DNA of 64,000 nucleotides from Taenia hydatigena (Eukaryota; Platyhelminthes; Cestoda; Cyclophyllidea; Taeniidae), in NCBI GenBank assembly GCA_036345935.2, contig JADWOT020001471.1, forward strand, positions 22,146 through 86,145, written 5' to 3'. The notes below the pieces were generated by a model. The model made no database searches. It had not been told where the DNA came from and saw only the letters and a program-made list of their open reading frames with translations. The translations under genes were made by a program, and so were the position numbers. How positions within the stretch are numbered: the first letter of the stretch is position 1; the number at the start of each line of letters is the position of its first letter. Below are positions 1 through 14,110 of the stretch, in pieces.

Positions 1-3000
1 GCATTTTTTGAACAGCTTGCCATCATTTTTTGCTTAGACTGAACAATGTGCAGAAATTGAAATGTGTTTGGGGTAAAGAAGAATACTCGCTTGGCCAGAA
101 CCGCCACCCCACTGCCTCTAAGTATTAAATAGAGGAGATCTGTATCGCTGAAGCAAATATGCCTCCGTTGAATGATATTTTGAAATGAATGTGGAAAAAG
201 CATTTGAGTTTACAACCATCAAGAGTTGATCGTCTGTCAAGGACGCCATGTCTAAGGATTTTGAAGCAATGCTCTTAGCAGCGGCACTACATTGTCACAC
301 AAAAGTTGAGAGATATCTAGTCTGAGGTAGAAAACGCCGATGGGGGCTTAAATTTGTTCCGAAGCTTACATCCTCCCTCAGTACGTGCAGAGTTGGGGGA
401 GGAAAAGATATCGAGAGACGACGACGCTGAATGTCCAAACAGGCAAAGAAATCTGGAAAATGGAACTTAGCTTTCTAAAGCGACTTGGGACGTGATACCT
501 TGTGCTGCTACTCCTTCTAACGACAAAGCCGTCCTAGGTCGTATTACCCATATAGCCATTGAGGCAAAGACAGCCGCTTAGCTACCAAAAGCAGACTTAA
601 ATAACATCTGCATCACCCTCTTAGAAGCCGCATTTTGTAATCCATTACACAATGGGCCTTTTCGATTGCTCTATGTTAAAAAGACAAGCATCAGTGACTG
701 CGCTTCCTTCCTCTTAGTAGTTTTAACCATTATAGTTTTCAAAGTAAAGTAGGAATGCTAAGCAACAAACAACGCATTTATGCTCTAAAAAGTCGCCTCT
801 TCAGCTCCGTACTTACTTAGTTGCTGCCTTGATCTTTAGCTTAAGTGGCATTCTGTGAGTTATCAATGCGGTGGATCCGTGCTAAGGCGACCCCTCTTCT
901 CTTCATCATCAGAGCGCACGTGACACTTCTACGTCTAATTCGCAAGAACCACGCACTTTGGCAGATGTTTTAACTATCGGGCTAATGCACAATTCTAGTG
1001 GGTGTCGACTCGGTTTCAATTCATCATTGCTACTAACAAAGTTTTGGTAGAATTTCATACACGATATAAAGGTTGGGAATACCTTTCATTCTTTACCTCC
1101 TTGCCTTCCCGAATGTGTTTGAAATGCTTAATTTTTTTATTTTGATTTGCTTTTCAGCTCTTAGAATTTTGCAGACTATATGATTAAGAAGTGAATCAAC
1201 CATGTCTTCGCGGGTCCCCAAGTCAGCTCTGTGTGAATCATTGCACAATAACTCGCTTCACCAACTAATCAGCCAGATGACTTGGTTAGCGCTTTTATAA
1301 ATTCTCCCATGGCTAAAAGCTCAATCCGCGCATCATTACTACTAATGGCTGCTTGATGTAGAGCTACTACGCGATGTATTATCGTGCCAATTAAAAACGT
1401 AAGTCCCGGCGCACTGACAGTAGCAGAGGCATGGTTCGGATAAAAGACCCTGGTATTAAAATGCGTCACCGTGTATCATGCATGTGAGTCTGTATTTATT
1501 GCTTCTTATCGGTAATGGAAAGAGCACAGCACTTCACCTACGAAAAACAAGAATAAAACGAGAGAAATGCGGGAGCAATCTTGAATAGGTCAATAACGAT
1601 AGTGGCCAGTGGTGCATATTTTAAATAAATTTTTTAATTAAGGCTCCTTTAGCAGAGCCGATCCGTCCCCCCACTGCAGTCAACGAGATAAAACGCATCT
1701 CCACACCATTATTAGGACACATGCTGGCATAATCCGTCCTCGCCACACAAATTTTGGTCAAGCTAAAGTGATTGTGCGTCTGTGTGCATGGATCTACTCT
1801 GTTAGTGCATCATAACTTGATACATTCTGTACGAAACGCTGGGGATGCCAAAGTGCAAGGCTATCACGGAAGGAATAGTTTTTTGTTTTGTACAACCACG
1901 TAAATTAATTAATGGGTTTAAATATAGTGCTTGATCAATCCGCTTCACGTAACAATGGGATAATTTCGACAATCTTCCTGTATGCTCGAGGAGTTATCAG
2001 AACTCAAAAATCAGAATAGATGGCTGTGCATCGGAAACCCCTAACACACCGCAGTGTGAAATCGGAGAACTGAATAAAAGCAAGGACGGAAAAGCACTAA
2101 GGAATGCAGAAAATCCTAACAAAAGTTGTCTTAGCAAACCAACGTTATAGTGATCGTTAAAAATAATTGAATTGCTCCCTCTACCTTCATTTCTGCTTCA
2201 GTTGTCGCGGCATATGCCCATGTAGTATGCAGAAGCAATGAAGGCTGATAACTGGAAATAATTGCCGGCTCATTAAGAGGGATTGACAACAATTTGATGG
2301 TCCTGCGCTTATGCGCGAAGCAGCATCAAGGGGTAGAAGTAAGCCGTAGAATTAGTTACGTAGACATCAAGACCTCGAACACAGCTAGTCGCCATTATTG
2401 CCGGAATAGATAAGGGAATGGATGCAACCAATGTCAAGATAAGATGAGCCATGGTTGGTCTCGCCGCTATGCTGCTAAGTAGCATCAATTTTCTGGATCC
2501 AAAGTCCAAAATAAGTGTGCTTCCATCTGCATCAATTTCTTGAAGCCACTTCTAGGCGCAGTGTGCAAGAGCTGATCTCTGGACAAAAAATTCGCTTTGG
2601 CCAAACATTGATATATTTTAGAAGGCTTGATAAAAAAACTAAAACAGGGTATTTTTATAAAATGAGGGATTTGATAATACTTACTTCATTCATGTGCAGA
2701 AAATTGGTGCTGCTCAAAGGAAAGCAATAGGAAGGCGTGCTCATGTAAAATTGGCCGAGATCTCTTTTAATCTCTACCTTCGCAGTTTGGATGATAGAAA
2801 GTGGGGCTTTGATGAACGAGTGGCAAGGAGCGTTTAAACTAGCAGTCAGTAGTCGAGATAAGGATTGATGGCAGTGAAAATGATCTGACCAAATTTTTCC
2901 GGTAAATTGCCATTTGGGTTGACAAGTTGCATTTCTTATGGCACACTAATATCCTAGTGATCCAGTATAAATCAGCAGCATCGTGAGCCTATTCACAGCG

Positions 3001-5050
3001 TAGAAGATGAAGTAAAGCCTGTTGAAGTAGACATGGCATCTGGTTATTAAGAGGAATTAAAAGGCTGCAGAATTATCTTAGCCAGCAGTATGGTCTGTAG
3101 CCTTGTTTAAAAGTTGAGTCTTATCACTGACACTATGGGGACTTCCCTGAGATTGCCAAATGCTTATCCAACGGCAGCTGACTTCGCCGAAATTCATTCA
3201 GTGTAAAGACTATCGGTCGTAGCTCGACAAAATGAAGAGCGACTGCTCTTCTAATTGGAAAAATATTTGCTTCATTTGCACCGAATGTCGGTAAAATATT
3301 CCTGCACACCAAAATGGAAGTTTTATTTACAGAAAACCGAACCACCAACTGGCGCTTATGCCATTACAATCATTGCCAAGGGCTTGAGAGTAGCTGCTTG
3401 ATTAGATAAAAAGTTCATCATAATTTGCTCGTAATTTTCGAAAATAACACTGATAAACAGCCTCCTTTGTGCCCAGGTGTAGTATATTTTAAGCCCCTTG
3501 AGAACAAAACCATTTTGCAAATGAACGATGCAAGTGAACATCGCGTGTTACGTAATTGACACTGTATGAAATGCAAGTGGTTTGGATAACGTTTTGTTTG
3601 CGGTCGTCGGTAAAGCATATGGCAGTAAATAGAAATAGCAAGCAATGATGCCGATGCAAGCACGAAGTTCGAGCGGGAGAACGGATAAATTTGGTCAAGG
3701 GTTTTATTTTTTTTAAATGCGTGTTGTAGGAAGCACTTTATAGCTTTGAAGCGCATGTCGCATTCTCTCAATCTTCGGAAGTTGCGGGTTAGTCAAAGTT
3801 CACTAGAAAGCACAAGAGTAAAATGTTAAAATATGATGCTCAAAAAAGAAAAGGCTCACTGGCAGTGTGGTGTGGCTATACAAATGTCCTTTTCTCCTTA
3901 ACGGCTTTAAATATTGACTAGTAAAATAACGATTCATGTAAGCGCTGAAATCATTTTGTCACTCAATGTTTCAACTACTTGATATATTAATAATCAGACT
4001 AATAGGACTGAAAAAAGTAGGTGCTGGTTCAACAGTAAAGAATAATTACTTATCATGGTCAACAGGAGCATTGTCTTACTATTATTTCTAAAAATTTATA
4101 AGGATGTGCAGCAAGCAAAATGCTGCGGAGGCAGGATGTGGGCTAAAGAGGCGCAAACAAGTTTATTGTGGTAAGTCCATCTGGCCCACGCCATGAAAGT
4201 AGCATGAACACGAAGTATTCGAATGACACAGACTTAGATGTGGTAGAATAAAATTTACGATTGCTTGGCCATATATTATGGCATTTAATCAAACCGAGTT
4301 TGTTCCTTCAAAAAGGCAATTACGACTTAACTAAAGAGAAGTCAGAGCTATCTATACGGTTGGAATGAAACTTTATTGTAAACTCTAAGGACTACCTTAT
4401 TTCTTGCTTTTTAAACCATCGCAGAAATAAATAGTGATAGGATCTTATGTCCTTTTTCCACATTCCTCTCAAAATGCATTCGCGAATTTTAATTGATATC
4501 CTTCATCACCTCCTGGCACTAGTTTCCTGACGCCTACAAGACTGCATGTGCAGAGGACTGTAAACATGAATCTGGAAATAAAGGTAGACAAGGCCAGATC
4601 ATTGCTTTTAAAGACAAGTGCCTTCGTGGGCACGAAGTGCGCATTAGCTCATATCTAGTTAAAAACGGATGACAAAAGGGTCTGGTGATTGTTTTTTAAG
4701 AGCAGTTCTTTGCAGCCACTTATTATTTGTTGCAAAGTCAGCCTGCACATTTCACTGTTGCTTTTCATGGCTATTTGATCGCTTTCAGTTGGAGGGATTG
4801 ATAGATCGTAACTTCTATCAAAACCACGACTTTCCTCATAAGTCATATTACACTATTTTTCTAAAAGCTTGCAAACATAGCGTCCGGAGCTGCTAAAGTG
4901 AATTTGAACAAACAGAAAGTTGTCCTGCAACGCATATCAGACGTTCCTATCAGTCTAATCCTATGTGCATAACCTCCAAGATGCCCTCCATCACTAGCGT
5001 CTAAGTAGCCTGCATAAAAGTGTCCTAGAGTCGCATGCTTCAGAGCTGTT
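1..5050. other. Unassigned AT-rich sequence
   Basis: No reading frame longer than 117 codons is present, and none resembles a protein family I recognise. No repeat shared with the rest of the window was noticed. The open frames here are short, overlap on both strands and show no paired splice sites, so none is called as a gene. Confidence 0.5.
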
Positions 5051-8000
5051 TAGGATTTTACTCATGATTCCTGACATTTTATGGTGTAAAAGTATCAACG
5101 GTCGAGACAATCGATTGAAGGGTGGAAGGTTTGGATTGCCTTTAAGCCAGAATGTACCTTTTGTGAACAACTCTTGCTACTCATTAAAGCTAGTAGCAGT
5201 TCACTCTGCAAGAAGAGAAGTGGATCGCGTTTTAAAATAGGAGCTGAGTAAGGCCACCCAGAGGTGTCACACAAGTGCCGCAATTGCGGAAGCGCCTAAT
5301 ATGCACTTCAACTTACCCCAAATATCAAATGCTGGTAAGCTCATTTGAAATGGAGGTTGAAGCACTTTTTGTCTTTGCATTTCAAGAGGTCGTTACCCTG
5401 AACCGTTGTTGATGGTGGCACAGATGACCACGGGTGTTAAAGCAGTTTCTTACAGTTTTGAAATGCGCAACAACACCAATTTTGAACGAGTTCATATAAA
5501 ATGGCTTGCGCTGACCATGAACATTAGCTACGAATTCCCCCTAGGGCTAGTGCTATCCTGTCTCGCAAAGGCAAACTATCTTGCAGTTCAAAGCTTGCAC
5601 ATCTCTGCGCACCTTTATTCTCAAAATTTCGTGGCCTTTTATACTGATACTAAAAAAACCGATGCATAATATTTTGCAAATTATATCCTTGATGAAGCTT
5701 CTAGAGGCCTTTATTCCAGCAACGATAGAGTTCCTAGTAAGTTACCTAGTTTAGCAACGAAAAATATGGTCCCGTTGCTCTGTGAGTATGCCGAGTTACT
5801 ATTTGGTGAATGAGCATCAAGACGGGTTTCTTCAAACTGATTTTGGAAAACAGTCGTTTTATGAGGCACATTATGATCCCAATCCAACTCCTCCTTTAAA
5901 GCCCACCCATTCTTATTCCAGTGAAGATTAATTTACTATCAAGATCTACTAGGCAGGGTGCGATTGGTCTTACGAAAAGAACACAAACATATGCATTGAG
6001 GTGAATATAATAGCGAAGCATACGCGGCTCATTGTGTTGCACGTCTGCGTGACTCCTTGAATACCGACTAGCGTTATGCTCGTGTCCATCACAGGCATTG
6101 TCCTTTTTTACCTCCAAGTGGGAGACACTGCCCACAGAATCTCATCCTTTCCTCATATTATTCTTCAGGTTAACTTCACGTCATGGTGAGCTGCATCTCA
6201 TTGTTAAGATGTTCTTTTATACATTTGCATTCACTAATTACAGCAGAGAAGCTTTGCATGTTGATTTCAATGTCTAGAGCGGATATAGTCTGCACTTCTG
6301 ACTACGCATCGATTTTTGTGTCCGCCACGAATTTTGCAGACAGCATAGACCTGGTGTCTCTCTCCACTCATGAAATCTAGTTGCACATTAAGTCACGACT
6401 CTGAATAGACCTCTATCCAATGCAGACAGCGAATTCATGCTGCTCTTTAGATGCCCAACTAGCAGTCTTTAGGTAAATTTTATGCGCAAAATATTTCAAC
6501 ACGTCCACCTCATACATCTGTTCCTGAGTATTTTTAAAACAGTGACTGTCTTCGTATAAATACAGCGAAAGCAATCAAACCGCAATTAGTCGCGATTCAA
6601 GCAACTGGTTCCTTTACCTTTTCATTATTTGCCAAACAGCAGAAGCAGATAGTAGGCTTAATCCATGTCATGCCTAAGCCAACGATCGTCTAGCCGATCC
6701 CAAAAAAACCAAATTGGATTTTGTCAAATTAGCACAAGCACAGGGATGCATTTGCAAGGAAGCAACTGGACCTACTTGTGATTAAATGGGTTACAATAAA
6801 CTGTACCTTAATAAATAATGACAACAATCGTGCCTGTCCACAAGAGTTACTAAATCTGTGCGCGTCATTAGGCGCAATCACGAAATTTGCTAATTTGACT
6901 TAGGTCCGACCCTCCTGAGCTGAGAAGTATAGTCCAAAATCACTGCAGGCGTGATTATTACCGCAATGTCGGATAAAGACTTAGCTGGCAGTCAGTAATC
7001 AATAACATCTAAACTATGCCAACAGTGAATATTTGTCATGAGACATCCAGATGTGACTCTAGCTAAGCTCGAACTACCACGGATTTTTATGTTGAGAATG
7101 TTAAGCAAATGGCCATCACCTCTGACTTTAAGACCCATCTCATTGTTATTAACGAAATAATCTTGTTAAATTTACTTGATGTTACGAATGGTGGAGGATT
7201 GATTAGGATGCAAAACTAGTCACGCTGGAATGGGGTTTATTTTTAAAACTAGCATGCCACACCTTCGTAACACTAATCTTCCTGTCAGAAAGATTACCAC
7301 AACTGCCAATGTCAACGTTATATAGCCAAATTAATGCTGGTTGAGTGTGATTGTCGCACTAACCCTTATAAAGTCTCAAATGCCTCTGAAACTCTGAGGG
7401 AAAACACGAGGTTGGCCACCAGCGATGACCACCTAGCGCGCCGCCTAACTCTTAAGCACCTTCATTGGGAGCTGATACAGGCTATCCAGAGGTGTCACGC
7501 AAGTGCCGTAAATAAAAAAACGCGTTTAGTGTGTTGCAGCTAGGCTTAACGTGTACCACAATCCACCTCAAATATCAGATGTCCTTGCATTTTAGTGCCG
7601 ATGACCTCATTTTAAGTAAAAGACGGAGCGCGCTTAGTCTATGCAAGCCAAAAGAGCACCACTTCCATGTACTGTTGATGTTGACACAGGCGCCCACCAA
7701 AAACTAAATTTTGACGAAACTTGTAGTTCCGAAGTATTTAACGGTCTCGGATGAGAGTTTCTATGGCATGAGTTGCGTCCCTTAAAATATTAACTGCATG
7801 TTTCCCTAATGCTAATATTATCCTGTTTCATGGAGACAAAGCGATTAATTTTTAAAGATAGCTAGCCTCAATCAATAGATCCTTGAGTAAAATTTATGAC
7901 CTCTCTTTCCGATGTTAGATGAACCGGCACAAATTGTGTATAGGACCACCACTATGTAGGCTGAGGCAAAATTTTGACGAAATTTCTATATGCTTTTAAT

Positions 8001-9660
8001 CTGGCAATGATGGACTTTGTCGTGTGTTAATTTATTCAACTATAGAAAAATGCCAGTGCAGATGCATAACAGCTTCTAAGCATTTCCTTTAAACTTTACG
8101 GCTCTGCAATTGGTCTGCACCAATGTTATGCAAATGAGTATCAAGGCGGGTCTCGCTGCATCGATATCGGAAAACGGACATTTCAAGTCGGGTTGTAGGA
8201 CTCTACCTTTATTTCTGTCTTAAAGCTTACCCATTTCTTTTTCAACAAAAGCATCACAAGCGCAGTTTATCAAAATTAGTCCCAGAACGAAATAGATTAA
8301 GTTTAAGTGGCTGCATATCTGTTTAACTTGTAGGATACCGACTAGCATTCTACCCGTGCCTCATCACAAGTGTTATCTTTTCCTATCTTTAATATAGGCT
8401 ACTCGTACAAGAATTGTCTCCCTCTCTCGCGCGTTTTTCTTTAGGTCAACTTTGCGCCGCGATAATTTGCATCTCATCATTTAAATGATCTCGTGAAGCC
8501 CTCGATTTCCCTAGGCGCAGCTAAGAAACATTGTATATTGTTTATAATTTTAAAAGCATTGATAAGAATAGATATAATTTATGTTTCATTCAACGTGCTG
8601 ACGCTAGTGCCCGCCATTAATTTCTGCATCCTTTTGCGTGAATTTTAGTTAAAGACAGCATTGTTCCATTGCAAATTCTAATTTAAACCAAAGTGACAGC
8701 TTTAAATGCACCTTAACTTGGTGTAGACAGCGAGGTCTATTTTGCCTAGAACATGCGAGGTAGACTTGATTTTGACTAAAATTTGATGAAAGTAACGAAA
8801 GTGCAGTTTGAGTCATTTATTTGGCTAGTTCTTTTACTTTGTCATTATTTACTGAAAAGCAGTAGCAGATGTCAAGCTTAGTTCGTTTCTGACTTAAGCT
8901 GGCGATTGTACAGCTTATCCTAAAGAAGCCAATCAACGTTCACTGACTGGACGGAAGCAGACGGATGAGCTTACAAGTTTACTGTCATATAGAACCGTTA
9001 ATGAATAATCTAAAATTAACCGTAGCCCTTCAAAAACATAGATGGTGGTTGCCTCTTAGGCATACCAAATGTGAGACCAAATACTGGAACTCGGCTATGA
9101 ACGTTGTAAGGCGCGGTCGCGAATTTCTCTATGCTGACTCAACTCTAACGCCCCCTAGACTTCACCTCTATATAACCTATAAGCTCTACGGTCAAGATTG
9201 TTTTCCATCATTATGTAGTATCACCCTGCTAGATTAAAGCACAGGAGTTTGTTAGAGCTCAAATTCAGCCCACCCCTGTTAACACTAAATGCTTCCCATG
9301 GAACATCCTGATGAGTCTCTAGCTAAAGTTCTACGTCTATAGACAGCCAATGTTAAGGATTTCATGCAAATTGCCATTACTTATGGCCACAACATCGCCT
9401 TCTTTGTAATAAAAAAATGTCTTCAAACTTACTCAACGGAGTGAGTGGTGGAAACTAGATTTGGATGTAGGATAGTTTGCCTTCGAAAAAAGCCTGCATG
9501 GCTAAATAGCATTGTTCATTTCGTACTAGTTGCCACGAAGACCTCCTGTTCAGGAAAGCCACTATGCATGCTAAATCAAACTTTATTAACGCTGGTTGAA
9601 TGTGGAAACTGTACGGACCCATGTAATAGCTCCTTGAAACAAAAGTAGCCATGATATAAA
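5050..9660. repeat. Two diverged tandem copies of a ~2.25 kb segment
   Basis: The first half (about 5,050-7,345) realigns with the second half (about 7,345-9,660) at a nearly constant offset of 2,227-2,272 bp. Anchor pairs in the same order are CCAGAGGTGTCAC at 5,260 and 7,488, the AATATCAAATG/AATATCAGATG block at 5,322 and 7,567, the GATACCGACTAGC-type block at 6,060 and 8,333, the segment around 6,170 and 8,445 (GGT-AACTT), the CATCC-GA block at 7,043 and 9,304, and the TAA-GCTGGTTGA block at 7,331 and 9,586. Identity between anchors looks like roughly 65-75 percent by eye, so the duplication is old. Neither copy has a continuous coding frame and I do not recognise the source. Confidence 0.7.
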
Positions 9661-10640
9661 TGTTCATCACTCCACTTTGAACCACTAATTTATGAAATTA
9701 ATTCGACCCGGGCGCATATCTTACCGGTCTAGTGTTCCCTTAAGACTTGAAGAGGAAGGCGTGCTTTAAGAGAAAAATTCATGGATACAGAAACAGGATG
9801 CAATGGTTGCGAGTGGGTGCAGCCTTAAAAGCAACTTTTGTTATCCTGTCCTTTCCGAGTGTGAGACAAGGCGGTACGTTCTTGCTCGCCTTCGCAGTAA
9901 TTGGACAGAGAAAGTGACGCACGCAGTCTTCCTCAGAACGCAAGGACGTATATCTTATTTGCCGGTGATGACTCGTCTGTTCGGGTGGAGCAAAATTTCA
10001 GTTCGATTTGGCAAATTGTGTGCTATTTATGACTGAACAGCATTTCATAGCGATTTCATTAAAGCCTAATCGCTCATGAGAGGTGACGCTTGCCCTTTGT
10101 CAGATTCTTTCCATTGATACATGATCCAGGTTGATTGCACAACAGCGATCACAATTCAGCACTATTTGCCCATCTACATGGATCCCATTCGGATGCGAGA
10201 GACGAGGTTGGAAAGTGGAGGAGGAGGAAGTATTGCATGCACTTATCTAGTTTTCCACAGTGTCGTATGCTATTGTGATCATCGCGTCGTATCTAGAATT
10301 TCTGTGCAGTTGAGCTTGCGAATCAAGTTACCGGCACATTTATGATTACAGGCAAAATCTTATCAAAGTATGCGCATTGAATTAGTCAGCAACTGACTTC
10401 GACAAGTCTCACCAACTAGTTTTTTACGGTGTTTCTTCAGCAGAGGTAATTTTTGTGGGATCACGAATCTAATTTCTATGGTTTTATTAGGCGTTACCTA
10501 AATCATCTTATCAAAAAAGGAAAATCAGTCCCAAATAAGTGCTTGTGCATGTCGCAGAATAAATCCTGCTCTTTGAATTTTTAAAGTAACTTGCATAAAA
10601 GGTATCACCATGCATATCCTGCCAGGCGTATTTTGATCTC
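9660..10640. other. Unassigned sequence
   Basis: Two open frames of 74-77 codons lie on the plus strand (9,803-10,036 and 10,121-10,345). Neither is recognisable, and no splice-site pairs join them into a convincing chain. Nothing else is seen. Confidence 0.4.
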
Positions 10641-11400
10641 GGCTCGAAGATGGCATCCTTACATCAAACCCAAAGGTATGTTAGACGCTTCAAGCTAGAC
10701 AAGGAACTGCCGCAACATCAAGTAATTTTACGATTAACGTCCTCCTAGACTAGTTTAATTGGTAGAGTGTATGCACAGATGGAAGTACCCCTGCCTTTCG
10801 TACAAGATAAATACCAAGATGCTTAAAAAAAATCGTGTGAAGGGAATTTCTAGTGTGGCTAAATCTCAGGAGTGTGCTCTTGTATACTGCATTGGAGTTT
10901 TCTTGCAAAAATAAGGCGTTTATTACAGACAGTGATCACTTATCACTGTGTTTAATTATTTTTACATTTCCCTTTCGATATTTAGGCTAATTTGCTTCCT
11001 CAGATCAGCAAGAATTGCTCGAAATAATGCACATTTGTACTTCACTGCTGCAAGTCGAATCAAAGATCCCACAAAGGGCCCAAATCGCTTTTGTCCTACT
11101 TATTCTTAAATCAACTTTACGTGCATGTGAATTTGTCCGCTTTAAGGGATAAAATAAGTGTCGCACCAATTGCCATTCTGCTGATTTCGTAAGGAGACAT
11201 TATCAATTTCAGCAGCTGACTTAAGAGTTTCAACCATCGTTAACTGCGTTTATACGTCAAATCATTACAAAAAGACATTCCATTACCCATTTTTTGAGTG
11301 AAGTCATATAAAACCAACGATAATATTAGTCGTCTCCTTAAGTTTATGACAGACTTGATAAGAAATCACTAGTTTTGACACTAACTGGACCAATGTTATG
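10640..11400. repeat. Left copy of a diverged duplication (partner 13,790-15,100)
   Basis: The block CTCGGCTCGAAG at about 10,639 and the following ~80 bp realign with ATCGGCTCGAAG at about 13,788. Further collinear matches are 10,932/14,199 (AGTGATCACT followed by a T-rich stretch), 11,165-11,230/14,435-14,500 (GT-G-CAC...TG-TGAT-TCGTA-GAG) and 11,340/15,070 (AGTTTATGA...TTTTG-CACTA). The offset grows from ~3.15 to ~3.7 kb, so insertions or deletions separate the copies. Confidence 0.55.
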
Positions 11401-12039
11401 TAGAAAATTAACTTGCCCATCCATAACGCAAGGCCCGAAGCGCTAACCCAAAAGTTTTGCAGTCTCAATGGCTTGTCCAATCAGATGCCACATTCTCTCA
11501 TTGATCACTCCCAACTAATAATGCGGGAGTTGTGATTCATCCATTAGCGAATAAGCGCTTAGAATATGGACAACGGACACACCAAAGAGATGTATGAAGA
11601 TCAAAGCTGTGCAGCAGCAGCACCACTCAGGCCCGAATTTCGTGTTAGGGTGACACGTAGCCCTGAATCATTCATTGTACTGCATTCCTGCACGCATGAT
11701 TCGTACAGCGGAATCAGCCAATTCCAACTCTAATGTTGCATCTCAGGTTCAGGAGAACAGAAGTTCCAGTGAGTGCTTTACATTTATAGTGTTTTCGTCA
11801 AATGGTATGTTCTTAGGGCTATAAACTTCATTCTTTTATGAAACCACCCGGTTTCTGCGTTTAGCTGCCAAATTATTCCCTTTCCTGACACTTTGCAGCT
11901 TAATAACAAGTTAGAGATAAGCAAGAATTTAAAGTTAGTTTGTTTGCATGATGGCAGGCTTAGCAGTCTTGTAACCATCGCAAATACAGATGGCACTAAT
12001 ATGCTGCCGTGTCTAAATGGGAAAATTTGCAAAATTCTA

Positions 12040-14110
12040 TTGTTTCTGTGTGCGGAACTGGCTAAGCTATCTTCTTCACTTGTTGACGTTTTAGCGGTAC
12101 TCTCAAGAGAGCCACCAAGAGGGGAATGTGGCCCAACCCCTCTTTATCCACTCCAGTTTGTTAGTAGTATGCACCCACCGAGGTGACACATTTGAAAATT
12201 ACTATCTTTTTTGACATTTAAAAGCTCGCTCCTAGGTCAGCTCACCGAAGGCAATTTTTAAGGTTGGAGCTAATTTTGGTTTGGAAAAGTCATGAGATTT
12301 CGTAAGTATTGGATAGGAAGGCCTATCTACTACTGAAAGAGTGGACATGCTATGCAAGTTCTGAGGCCATGAAGTTAGGGAATTCTTTTCATGTTTTCCT
12401 TTTTTTCACTGATGCCATCCTTGCTTTATTTTACAATTACACCCAATTAAAACAGAGATTGTGCCTTGGGGACTCGTTTGGCCCAAGAGAACCTAACCCG
12501 TCGAATCTTGCAGATGGGATTTCCACAGTAACCATAAGTACTTGGAATTGGGCCGTAGTACGGCCGTGACCTATCCGTGCCTTGTCGTATTTAACAATGA
12601 TGATTGCTTTTGATAGGACTCGGATAATTTGCCGCCAAAAGCGGCTACTGGTGGACCCTACGAAAGAAACATGGAAGCAGCTGGATCGATGCCTCTATTC
12701 AACGGCTACATGTTACCATCGTGCCCAAGTTTGACTCCAGCTGTGATCTCTCTCGGAAGTCATAATGTTGCACAGCTTACTACAATTTCCCACATAAATT
12801 GCCCCATGGATGCTACTGCTTCACTTGGTAGTGACCTCGGCCATTGTCTTCCGACGCTGCAATCCGTAAGCACATTCGTTTGAGGATTAGCTAAGGAAAT
12901 CATGCTTCTACTATATGCGAAAGGCCACCATGTATGCATTAGACTGCATCACTAAGGGATTATTTTTGCGGCCTCGTAATTAGCTCCTAGCGCAGCAATC
13001 ATGTTGCTGATGGTCGAATCCTGCAGCTGTTGCTATAACCGACAAAGCTGGGTTAGCCAACAGCAACACGATTGCAGTCAAATGCATCTATGGTGGCTCA
13101 ACACAACTTACAGCAACTCATGCTGCAGCAGCAATAGCAACATCTTGCTAACAAAGTACTTCTGAACAACCAATTTTATCCGGGTTGGAATGTGCAACTT
13201 ACAATGCCAAGCACTCTTTATAATGGCGCAGGTGAGTTGTCGTTTGCCGTCCTTTGCTGTGGAAGTTATGTCTTTATAGCCATTTACCATCGTGCATCAA
13301 TTTTAGCTACCCACCCACCTGTGTGCATCAATCCGCAGTTTGGGTATGGCGAGTTTATGCTTCTCCTTTTATTTGCTCATTTTTAAAATATCTTTATATT
13401 GCATTACCTTCTTTTGCCCTCAACCGCAGTGGCTGCTCAATACCCCGCTCAAGTTGCAAGGAAACCGGAGGATGCTATCTTTCTCGAAACAAGGAGACAT
13501 TCAATATAATTGTGAGCGATGACTTGTCTGTGTAGATGTAACACTAATGTTGTTCGCTTTGTCAAATGCAATATAGTAGTGCTTTATTTAACCTTGGGCA
13601 AACAAAGGGAAACAAAAAAGCGATTTGAACTTTTAAGACTACATTTATAGGCAAGCTTTGGGGCGAATAACGTCAAGTATGGACTTCAATGCCACTTTAT
13701 TACCCCGGAAGCATTCATAAATTGATGCTATATACTGGAAATCTAAAGTGTCAAAGAACTTCTCTTATCGATATCACCTCACAAGGTATCGGCTCGAAGG
13801 TAGGACACTTGCGCTCATTGTGAAGTTATGTTGGGCGTCTCAAGGAGGACATAAAGATACCGCACTGTTAGGCCTCTTTATGGTAAACGTATTTCCATCC
13901 CTAGCTGAGCGGTGGGTTGACGATGTAAATGCAGCAGACTGCTGTGCAGAAATATTGCTCTAATTTTACTTCCTTACCTTCTCAACTTCCCTATTTGATC
14001 TCAAGAACCACTTGCATGCCCTTTGGGCACTTTTTGAGGCAATATGCGAAATCACATGCTCAGAGATCATAAAATTTGTGCATGGGATTTTAAGCATACC
14101 GAGTACAGTA
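12040..14110 (+). pseudogene. Decayed muscleblind-like CCCH zinc-finger gene
   Basis: A chain of exon-like segments keeps splice sites and phase but not an open frame. A linker exon (12,617-12,865, TAG/GTAAGC borders, phase 0) joins in frame to a glutamine-rich exon (13,078-13,231; motifs SNASMVAQ, QQLMLQQ, QHLANK), which ends in phase 1 and continues at 13,430 with AAQYPAQVARKPED. Vertebrate muscleblind has a comparable linker (LAQQMQLAN...AAAAQKLMRTDRLEVCRE) just before zinc finger 3. The remains at 13,475-13,540 can be aligned with that finger. At 12,090-12,182 the frame reads REPPRGEC...HPPR, like the C-R-E-F-Q-R-G-x-C...H-P-P of finger 1, with cysteines lost. Weaker matches to fingers 2 and 4 lie near 12,511-12,565 and 14,040-14,100. 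An in-frame TAG (13,135) and TAA (13,507) confirm decay. The family call rests on manual alignment. Confidence 0.42.

Noticed and set aside
4669..4896. Plus-strand 75-codon frame with hydrophobic residues
   Set aside because: No splice sites, no motif and an overlapping minus-strand frame of equal length; typical of chance in this composition.
10745..10800. tRNA-like string TTTAATTGGTAGAGTGTATG
   Set aside because: D-arm-like only; no B box (GGTTCGAATCC) and no closing acceptor stem could be found downstream.
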